In this document: positions 25,823 to 32,316 of the stretch, one piece after another
Layout: each line of letters begins with the position of its first letter
Position numbering within the stretch: the stretch's first letter is position 1
Assembly: GCF_003428165.1 (NCBI RefSeq)
Contig: NZ_QLIQ01000031.1
Location: forward strand, 1 to 32,316
From: Cysteiniphilum litorale
GTDB taxonomy: Bacteria > Pseudomonadota > Gammaproteobacteria > Francisellales > Francisellaceae
Direction: 5' to 3'
Length of the DNA: 32,316 nt
Notes under the pieces: model-generated
Told to the model about the DNA's origin: nothing
Database searches by the model: none
What the model saw: the letters and a program-made list of their open reading frames with translations, nothing else
Position numbers and translations under genes: made by a program

Positions 25823-27279
25823 AGATGATCAAGCATTTGTTGATGGCGTTGATAAATCGCATCACTTGGTGCTTTACTCAAGACACTACCCACATAGATA
25901 GCAATACAGGCAAAGATAAAGCCAGGGAGCAATTCATACAATTCAAAAATGCCACCCAAGCTCTTTAAATAAGGCCAGATAATGACAGTTAATGCACCAA
26001 CAACGATACCGCAAAAAGCGCCAGTTAAATTCATGCGTCTCCAGAAAAGTGACAACACAATAATCGGACCAAATGATGCACCCAGCCCTGCCCACGCATA
26101 TCCCACAAGATTTAAAATCGAGCTTTTAGGATCAAGCGCCAATAGCACTGCAATAATAGCAATTACAGTGACAATGATGCGACTAATAATGAGCATTTCA
26201 TTGGCTTTAGCATTCGGGCGAATAAACTTGTGATAAAAATCCTCAACTACCGCACTTGAAGACGCCAGAAGCTGTGCTGAAGCCGTACTCATCGTTGCCG
26301 ATAAAACTGCTGCTAATAACACACCTGCCACCCATGGATTAAATAATGTTTCTGCTAATACAATAAAAACCGTTTCAGGATTTTTAAGCGTATGTGGCGC
26401 GTAATAGGCAATACCAAAAAGTCCAGTAAATACCGCACCAATGAGTGCCACACACATCCATGTCATACAGATAAACTGCGCTTGTGGGATGGTTTTGGCA
26501 CTCTTAGTTGCCATAAAGCGCACCAGGATATGAGGTTGGCCAAAATAACCTAACCCCCAAGCAAAGAGTGATAACACTCCAATAATGCTTGTGCCTTTAA
26601 AGGCATTTAAATATACCGGCGACTGCTGAGAAACAGTGTGTAATGCCTCAGATAAACTGCCAATATGCACCCACACAGTAACAGGCACAATAATCAAAGC
26701 AATAAACATCAAAGCCCCTTGGAAAAAATCAATCCATGAGATCGCCAAAAAGCCACCGACACAGGTATAAACCAGAATAATTAATGCAGTAATATAAAGA
26801 CCTGTGGTGTAATCAATTTTAAAGGTTGAACCAAACAACAAACCTCCGGCAACAAATGCTGATGCCGTATAGAAAGTAAAAAAGATCAAAATCACTAGAG
26901 CACTGAGCAGGCGCAGCATACCACTTTTTTCCATAAAGCGATTTTCAAAATACGATGGAATCGTAATTGAATCATTAGCAACTTCAGTATAAACACGCAA
27001 GCGCTTAGCGACAAACTGCCAGTTTAAGTAAGCACCCAATGATAAGCCAAGCGGCAACCAGATCTGGTTTAAACCATTAAGCATTACAGCTCCTGGTAAC
27101 GCAAGTAAAAGCCATGAACTCATATCAGAAGCGCCAGCTCCTAAAGCTGCAATGGGACCACTTAATGAACGCCCACCGAGCATATAATCATGTAGATTTT
27201 TTGTGTAAAAATATGAGCAAATACCCAGCCCTAAAATAATGCCGATATACAGCACAAATACAATAACTAAAACCGTCAT
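25819..27279 (-). CDS. putP: Sodium/proline symporter
   Basis: This 486-residue solute:sodium symporter is predicted to have 13 helices and to import proline with Na+. The N-terminal part shows the PutP pattern DYMLGGRSLSGPIAALGAGASDMSSWLLLALPG, in which the ASDMSSW segment holds residues of the sodium and proline site. YTCVGGFLAISWIDFFQG and the late LSATMSTASAQLL are also typical. AGGGG stands just before ATG 27279. The final codons run to a stop inside the end of a MITE-like repeat, so the native C-terminus may have been altered slightly. A 30-residue membrane protein gene lies 111 bp upstream. Confidence 0.92.
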   Translation of the reverse strand: MTVLVIVFVLYIGIILGLGICSYFYTKNLHDYMLGGRSLSGPIAALGAGASDMSSWLLLALPGAVMLNGLNQIWLPLGLSLGAYLNWQFVAKRLRVYTEVANDSITIPSYFENRFMEKSGMLRLLSALVILIFFTFYTASAFVAGGLLFGSTFKIDYTTGLYITALIILVYTCVGGFLAISWIDFFQGALMFIALIIVPVTVWVHIGSLSEALHTVSQQSPVYLNAFKGTSIIGVLSLFAWGLGYFGQPHILVRFMATKSAKTIPQAQFICMTWMCVALIGAVFTGLFGIAYYAPHTLKNPETVFIVLAETLFNPWVAGVLLAAVLSATMSTASAQLLASSSAVVEDFYHKFIRPNAKANEMLIISRIIVTVIAIIAVLLALDPKSSILNLVGYAWAGLGASFGPIIVLSLFWRRMNLTGAFCGIVVGALTVIIWPYLKSLGGIFELYELLPGFIFACIAIYVGSVLSKAPSDAIYQRHQQMLDHL

Positions 27280-27390
27280 CCCCTACCCCTTTTATTTTAC
27301 TTAGCTAAACAAAATGACTATTGACTAAAACGACCTAAAAGTATTTATATCCCTTACTTCTAGTGTCTTTTTAGTACTCAATTATATTGT

Positions 27391-27483
27391 TTAAGGTTTA
27401 TTTTTAATGTAATTTGCCAATGACAAACCAATAATCACGACTAATGGAGCAAACACAACCGCCCACGAACCTACAGATCCCAT
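27391..27483 (-). CDS. 30-residue single-helix membrane protein upstream of putP
   Basis: A minus-strand ORF begins at ATG 27483 just after a near-perfect ribosome site (GGAGGT, 27487-27492, 5-6 bases upstream) and ends at TAA 27391-27393. The product is MGSVGSWAVVFAPLVVIIG, then LSLANYIKNKP: one hydrophobic helix with a basic C-terminal end. Tiny membrane proteins of this layout (SWAVVFA near the start) are known as small accessory proteins beside sodium:solute symporters, comparable to MetS of the MetPS transporter. Its place 111 bp before putP on the same strand supports a PutP partner. The frame also extends upstream (MDGFNF at 27513), but no comparable ribosome site is there. Confidence 0.65.
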   Translation of the reverse strand: MGSVGSWAVVFAPLVVIIGLSLANYIKNKP

Positions 27484-27713
27484 AGATACCTCCAAAAAAT
27501 TAAAGCCATCCATGCTATGAGTCGTATTTTTTAACGTATTCATTCGCATTTCTGACATTTTTCTACATAACTCTGGGCGAGGATACTGAAAACTTTTACA
27601 AATTGCAAATACCAAAACAAGCTTAGTTCAAGAAAATTAATGTTTAAATGTTTCTATATAGCTACTCCACTTGAATATGCTGATCTTTTCAGGCATCATC
27701 ACCTCATCTTTTT

Positions 27714-27788
27714 GTCCTGATAGTTCAACGGATAGAACAAGCCCCTCCTAAGGGCTAGATGCAGGTTCGATTCCTGCTCGGGACACCA
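27714..27788 (+). tRNA. tRNA-Arg (anticodon CCT)
   Basis: The sequence folds as a full cloverleaf: the acceptor stem GTCCTGA (27714-27720) pairs with TCGGGAC (27778-27784). The anticodon arm AGCCC/GGGCT carries the loop CTCCTAA with anticodon CCT, reading AGG. The T arm is GCAGG-TTCGATT-CCTGC. Discriminator A and an encoded CCA end at 27788. A possible promoter is TTGAAT (27671-27676) with CATCAT (27694-27699) at 17-base spacing; its -10 is poor. No terminator was recognised downstream. Confidence 0.95.
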
Positions 27789-27881
27789 TATTTAAAATTG
27801 CGCTTACCTCGTAAATATTTAAATTGGTGCTAGAATCATACTTGCCTATACTAACTAAAGTCATCGCACAAGGAGTTTTTG

Positions 27882-29426
27882 ATGATTCGCAATACACGAA
27901 TAATTTCCCTAGCCACAATTGGTGCATTTTCACTAATCCTCTTTGGGTGTGGCGGTAGTAGCTCTCCATCAACCACTGCACTCTCACTCACTGGCACGAC
28001 CAATCAATATTACAACCAAAGCTATACTTATACAGCGACCTTTTCCAATCTTGGGAGCACTCAGGGTACTGGCATCACAAACTGCACATTGAATATTTCA
28101 GGAGATGCTAGCGCCTATCTGCAAATTGTTAATACACAAACCACTGCTAATCAATGCATATTTACGGTAAAAGACAGTAATACAACAAATACTAATTTAT
28201 TAGCCTCACTATCAGCAGCTGCCACCTATAATAATCAAAGTTATCAATCCGCTAATAGCCTTCAAGTGGAAGCATATAGCATCCAAGTCAACCCACCACA
28301 GCCAGGAACCACCAACTACTGGCGCTTAAACTTCCCTTCCGGCACGCCTTTACCAAGCTATGTTTATCAAGGTCAGAAATTAATTGCTTATGTTGAAAGC
28401 TTGGCACAACCGGTTTTTTTAATGCCAACAAATACAAATGGTACTTTCCAAATCATCACGCCTAATGGCGATGGAACTTACCGAGGTTGTCAGTTGACGA
28501 TGTCTCAATCAAATAACGTCTCTGGCAGCTGTCCTGGAATTAGCACACCTCAACTCAGTGGTAATGAACTTAATGTTTCTTATGCTGCAGGCACGTTATC
28601 AAGTATTACACCACAAGTTACGCCAACGCCCCCAACATACCCACCACGACAAATTGTTTTTATGAATAATCTCACGTTACCGGTTACCATAAAAGTTACC
28701 GGCGGTGGTCAAAACAATTCATTCACAGTAAATGGTCAATCAAACTATAATTATTCAATACCAGACGCTGGTATTTCCTCATATAATTTCCAAATTGCTA
28801 GTATTAATACACGCAATGTAAGTGATGGCACATATGGTGAATATGCCACACTTTTAGAAGCCACCTATCCTGCACTTACGGATATTCACAACCAAGCAAA
28901 TATTGATATTTCAATGGTCAATGGCTATAACACACGCTATAAGCTCTACCCTCAAGCAGGAACTTATTTTACTTATGATTTTGCACTAGGTGACACCACA
29001 CAGGCAGTATCTTATTTTGATGAACAAATCCCTGCATCCACATTAAACCCGTCAAATATTTCACTGGAGCAATTATGCCAAACCATTGATAGCGGTATGA
29101 AAGCTCAGCAACCACAGTTCAACAGTACTAATTTTATTGCGACATCATCATCAAGCTTTGCTGGCTGCTATAGCCCAGGGTCAGTAGCTAGTGTTGCCTT
29201 TGGTCCCACGTCTAATATTTTTCAGCAATATGGTTGCGTTGGTGCTTACAACACACCGGCAACATGTACAATTGGCGCTAATTCTAGTTATGTTAGTAAT
29301 ATTCATGCCAATGCCTTTCGCGGCTATGCTTACCCTTACGATGATTGGTTTGCTGATTATTCTGCTGATCGCCACACCTCTTTAGTATTTGAAATATTGA
29401 GCGCACCCAATGGCTTAGCAAACTAA
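27882..29426 (+). CDS. Lipoprotein with C-terminal thaumatin/GH64-like domain
   Basis: The 514-residue protein starts at ATG 27882 (AAGGAG 6 bases upstream). It has a lipoprotein signal with lipobox LFGC and lipidated C23, followed by GGSSS. Two poorly defined beta-rich parts (about 32-130 and 140-240) are rich in Asn, Thr and Ser. A proline-rich linker (TPTPPTYPPR, about 247-256) leads to a C-terminal domain (257-514). That domain recalls thaumatin-like and GH64 beta-1,3-glucanase folds: RQIVFMNNLTLPVTIKV at its start, ISMVNGYN at 343-350, and YAYPYDDWFADYS near 482-494. Function is unknown; binding or cleaving of a glucan is possible. The next gene begins 37 bp downstream on the same strand. 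Confidence 0.68.
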   Translation: MIRNTRIISLATIGAFSLILFGCGGSSSPSTTALSLTGTTNQYYNQSYTYTATFSNLGSTQGTGITNCTLNISGDASAYLQIVNTQTTANQCIFTVKDSNTTNTNLLASLSAAATYNNQSYQSANSLQVEAYSIQVNPPQPGTTNYWRLNFPSGTPLPSYVYQGQKLIAYVESLAQPVFLMPTNTNGTFQIITPNGDGTYRGCQLTMSQSNNVSGSCPGISTPQLSGNELNVSYAAGTLSSITPQVTPTPPTYPPRQIVFMNNLTLPVTIKVTGGGQNNSFTVNGQSNYNYSIPDAGISSYNFQIASINTRNVSDGTYGEYATLLEATYPALTDIHNQANIDISMVNGYNTRYKLYPQAGTYFTYDFALGDTTQAVSYFDEQIPASTLNPSNISLEQLCQTIDSGMKAQQPQFNSTNFIATSSSSFAGCYSPGSVASVAFGPTSNIFQQYGCVGAYNTPATCTIGANSSYVSNIHANAFRGYAYPYDDWFADYSADRHTSLVFEILSAPNGLAN

Positions 29427-29463
29427 CTAGAATTAAGTGAAATAAGTTAAAGGAGTAATATCA

Positions 29464-30000
29464 ATGAACACAACGACAATTAGTTTTTGGACCATGCTTA
29501 TTTATACCCCATGGTGGGTTTATCTGATTTTTATTTACTGTCTTGTGATTGGCATCAAAGCGACTAAGCCGCGCACGGTATCACTAACGAAACTATCCAT
29601 TATCCCAATTATTTTTACCTTATTGTCACTTGATACCTTAATTAGTGTATTTCCGCTAACATTAACCAATATTATCATCTGGATTATCGCTATACTCATT
29701 GGCATTGGTATTGGACTAATTATTGCTTTAAACGGTAAATATGATGTGATCGTCAACAACAAATCTATCCATTTTCATGGTGGTTGGTTCACTTTCGTGT
29801 TATTGGTCATCATCTTTATCAGTAAATACGACGTAAACTATAAGCTTGCATTGGAACCCGCGCTTGCTGATCAATTTACTTTTAGTCTTATTAGTCTCAG
29901 TGTCTCGGGAATATGTAGTGGTCTGTTTGTTGGACGATTGATTGGTTACATCAAGCGCTATCGTCAAGCCAAACAAGCGATCAATAGCACATATAACTGA
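29464..30000 (+). CDS. Small polytopic membrane protein, unknown function (possibly DUF6622-like)
   Basis: This 178-residue protein has about five hydrophobic helices (17-35, 43-62, 66-88, 105-121, 138-160) and a basic C-terminal tail (RYRQAKQ). The N-terminal FWTMLIYTPWWVYLIF segment and a conserved-looking GIKATKP loop recall DUF6622 membrane proteins; this is a pattern impression only. AAAGGAG stands 8 bases before ATG 29464. It follows the thaumatin-like lipoprotein by 37 bp and is probably in the same transcript. Confidence 0.65.
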   Translation: MNTTTISFWTMLIYTPWWVYLIFIYCLVIGIKATKPRTVSLTKLSIIPIIFTLLSLDTLISVFPLTLTNIIIWIIAILIGIGIGLIIALNGKYDVIVNNKSIHFHGGWFTFVLLVIIFISKYDVNYKLALEPALADQFTFSLISLSVSGICSGLFVGRLIGYIKRYRQAKQAINSTYN

Positions 30001-30136
30001 CCCATCTCATTAATCAGTTTTTCTTATACTGTTAATAAATAATATATCGACTGTTTGTTTTGCTATCGTCCAACAACTCGCCTATCATTATCCAATGATT
30101 ATCTTTATCATTTTACAACCATACGGAGCCCTCTAC

Positions 30137-31405
30137 GTGATCACAACTATTTTTTTGCTGATATCAATCCTATTGGCACTGGCACAATTTTATAAAATCA
30201 GTTTTAACATTCGTGCCGTCGCCTCTTTAGTCATCGGTGTTGCCTTTGGTATTATTTTACGGCTATTAAATCAAAATAGTGGTGATGACACCTTGCATAG
30301 TCTCTTAAATTTAGTTAGTGATACTTATATTAGCTTACTTAAGATGTTAATTATCCCACTGGTATTAACTGCCATTATCCATGCGATCGTTAACCTGCGT
30401 CATCACCAAGGATCTTATCTGATTAAAATGGTGACAAAGGCGGTTGTCATTATTCTGCTTCTTACTGGTATCAGTGCAGTTATTGGCGGAATGGTCGGAT
30501 CATGGATGCATATTGGCTTTGGCATGTCATTCTCTGGTGCTTTAAACACCCCTGAAGCACATAGCCTTGTGGATACGATTACCGGCATGTTACCAAGCAA
30601 CCCAGTCACGGCAATGGCAGATAATAATGTCATTGCCGTTGTTATTTTTGCCGCTTTGATTGGCTTTGCCACGTTAAAGCTTCATCAACAGGAAAAAGAA
30701 ATCGCTGCCCCTTTTATTAGCTTTATTCACTCAGCATTCTTTGTTGCTAAAAAGCTTGCCAATATGATTATCGCTCTGACACCTTATGGTGTCTTTGCAT
30801 TGATGACACAAATGACACTTGATCACGGATTAACAACCTTGATGCAGATGATCAACTTTATTGCTGCGATGTATATTGCCATGCTTATTGTTATCGTTAT
30901 GCATACCATATTGATTACTCTAAGCGGGGTTAATCCAATTCATTATTACAAAAATGTTTGGCGCGCATTACTGGTTGCCTTTACCACACGTTCAAGCTTT
31001 GGCACATTACCGGTGACCATGGATGCCTTAGGCAATCGCTTAAAGCTCTCTGAAAGTGTTTCAAACTTTACACCAAGCATAGGGGCGACCATTGGTATGA
31101 ATGCTTGCGCGGGTATTTATCCAGCAATGCTTGTTGTCATGACCCTAACGATTATGGGTGAGCCAATTACTTGGCAAATCATCCTATTAGTTGGAGCGAT
31201 TAATATGATTGCTTCATTAGGTGTCTCTGGCATCCCAGGAACCGCCTTTATTGCAGCAGGGGTTACCTTTGCAACGCTTGGATTACCATTTAATATCATC
31301 GCGCTTGTGCAAGGCGTTGACCCGATTATTGATATGGGACGAACTGCCACCAATGTTAATGGGGTGATGACAACAGCAGTTATTACCGATAGAACAACAC
31401 GATAA
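30137..31405 (+). CDS. tcyP: Cation:amino-acid symporter of the TcyP (L-cystine) type
   Basis: This 422-residue inner-membrane protein of the dicarboxylate/amino acid:cation symporter family is closest in pattern to TcyP/YdjN: LLALAQ near the start, then YISLLKMLIIPLVLTAIIHA in helix 3, TRSSFGTLPVTMDAL (the serine-rich hairpin), NACAGIYPAMLVVM and GIPGTAFIAAGV. Cystine uptake is inferred from this. GTG 30137 is preferred as start because CGGAG lies 8 bases upstream and the N-terminus then matches the family length. ATG 30095 in the same frame has no ribosome site and would add 14 residues. Confidence 0.85.
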   Translation: MITTIFLLISILLALAQFYKISFNIRAVASLVIGVAFGIILRLLNQNSGDDTLHSLLNLVSDTYISLLKMLIIPLVLTAIIHAIVNLRHHQGSYLIKMVTKAVVIILLLTGISAVIGGMVGSWMHIGFGMSFSGALNTPEAHSLVDTITGMLPSNPVTAMADNNVIAVVIFAALIGFATLKLHQQEKEIAAPFISFIHSAFFVAKKLANMIIALTPYGVFALMTQMTLDHGLTTLMQMINFIAAMYIAMLIVIVMHTILITLSGVNPIHYYKNVWRALLVAFTTRSSFGTLPVTMDALGNRLKLSESVSNFTPSIGATIGMNACAGIYPAMLVVMTLTIMGEPITWQIILLVGAINMIASLGVSGIPGTAFIAAGVTFATLGLPFNIIALVQGVDPIIDMGRTATNVNGVMTTAVITDRTTR

Positions 31406-32282
31406 ATGCCTGCTCTAAATCAGTTGAAATAGTAACTGTCTGTTGAGCAGCGTCATATTCATAATCACCATCAATAACCGAACTTCCTTGTACCACATAT
31501 TGACCTGGTTCTAAATTCAATGTCAGATTTGAATTACCCGCTTCTTTCGTTGCGACAGTTACACCATCTTTAATAAAGCTCAATACTGATTAATCAGCTC
31601 CAGCTAACCCTGAAACATTAACGGTTAATTGCTGAGGTTGAATGATTGGCGTAATATCTGCACTGACCTTAATTTGGTAATTTTGCTGATCACTTTGTAG
31701 CGTAATATCATTACTACTAAATTTGAAATCATACATCTGCCCATCAATCGTTTGCTCATTGATTGCAAAATGATAAGTATGACCATCCGTCAAACTGATG
31801 CTTTTAGTGCCATTATCCCAGCCGATTGCTAGCGTTTGCGTTTGACCTGATGTTTGATCAACAATATTTAATTGAAGTGGCAAAGCACCTTGCGGTTTAG
31901 CAACACCTAAAGTAAATGTTACATTTGATGACACATTTTGTGGTGCTGTATAGGTTATTTTGTCATTTGTGATTTCATTGCTTTTAATCGCAACATCACT
32001 GGATGATAGTTTGAGCACACCATGCTGAGCAGTATGAGCAAAAATCAAGTACTCACCAACAGGCAAAGTTACCTTCCCACCCATTTTGACTAAATCGCTT
32101 TGTGAGAATGTTTTAACAACTGCATTTGTTGATTTGTTATTTAACCTCAGTTCGGAATTACGGTTCATAAAACACTCAATCTTTTCTGGCCCACAATAGA
32201 GATAGGATCGATAACCCATGCAGCAAGGCATGCCATCAAATGTGTGCATGCATTTACAGGTGAGCGATGCCTTGTATGCCAC
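31383..32282 (-). pseudogene. Beta-rich surface-type protein interrupted by an in-frame stop and lacking a signal peptide
   Basis: On the minus strand one frame runs from about 32282 to 31383 with a single TAA at 31590-31592. Before it the protein ends VSGLAGAD; after it, in the same frame, it continues SVLSFIKDGVTV to FIVLFYR. The parts together look like consecutive beta-sandwich repeats (EYLIFAHTAQHGVL; HTYHFAINEQ; GQYVVQGSSV), typical of secreted polysaccharide-binding or adhesin proteins. ATG 32168 (MNRNSELRL) is the likely original internal point. The 38 codons before it are Cys-rich and lie in DNA with a hairpin, so they are probably not native. There is no signal peptide. The end overlaps the 3' end of tcyP by 23 bases. 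Confidence 0.6.
32224..32274. repeat. Inverted repeat near the window end
   Basis: CAAGGCAT (32224-32231) and ATGCCTTG (32267-32274) are perfect arms around a 35-base loop that itself contains the palindrome TGCATGCA. It lies at the 5' end of the broken surface-protein frame and may be the border of a repeat or mobile element that truncated it. Confidence 0.4.
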
Positions 32283-32316
32283 AACATTAAACTATTTTTC
32301 AAATGATCAAATAGAG

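Noticed and set aside
27748-27987. Minus-strand 79-residue frame ending SRAGIEPASSP
   Set aside because: It is the reverse of the tRNA-Arg gene and the start of the lipoprotein gene; this peptide ending is a familiar artefact of tRNA sequence.
31584-31592. Frameshift between the two parts of the surface-type protein
   Set aside because: The two parts are in the same frame (a multiple of three apart), so the break is a stop codon and not a frameshift.

Overview
The window is a chromosomal stretch from an AT-rich gammaproteobacterium. Gln-dependent nadE, priA, glnS, mpl, mtnN and pckA are all of gammaproteobacterial type, and YgaP, YadG/YadH and YajR resemble their E. coli namesakes. The AT-rich composition, the many peptide/amino-acid transporters and the dispersed palindromic repeats would fit the order that holds Francisella and the Fastidiosibacter/Cysteiniphilum group, but that placement is inference. 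No rRNA, CRISPR array, prophage or intact insertion sequence was seen. There is one tRNA gene.

Layout. 1-519: tail of an unrecognised gene, then a repeat-rich spacer. 520-4772: two-gene PTS operon (IIA-HPr-EI fusion, then IIC-IIB-IIB) that forms a complete sugar phosphorelay, probably for N-acetylglucosamine. 4967-5850: sulfide-responsive ArsR-type repressor and membrane rhodanese (ygaV-ygaP), with two matching candidate operators. 9233-5847 (minus): yadG-yadH ABC exporter followed by nadE. 12356-9322 (minus): DUF47/PhoU-like protein, Pit phosphate transporter, YajR-type MFS carrier. 12461-12930: decayed MFS gene tail plus a composite repeat that reaches into the 3' end of mpl. 14262-12817 mpl, 15131-14445 mtnN and 15981-15220 a metallophosphoesterase (all minus). 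16254-19708: MFS symporter and priA. 21388-19769 (minus): pckA. 21562-23220: glnS. 23788-23222 (minus): secreted DOMON protein. 24190-25668: POT peptide transporter. 27483-25819 (minus): 30-residue membrane protein followed by putP. 27714-27788: tRNA-Arg(CCT). 27882-30000: thaumatin-like lipoprotein and a small polytopic membrane protein. 30137-31405: cystine symporter of the TcyP type. 31383-32282 (minus): secreted-type beta protein that lacks a signal peptide and carries an in-frame stop.

Together the genes suggest a cell that imports amino sugar, peptides, proline, cystine and phosphate, handles excess sulfide through ygaVP, and can run gluconeogenesis through PckA. The least ordinary parts are the repeat biology (a MITE-like family present three times, and repeat sequence that supplies the C-terminus of Mpl), the tiny protein paired with PutP, the doubled IIB domain of the PTS permease, and the thaumatin-like lipoprotein locus.
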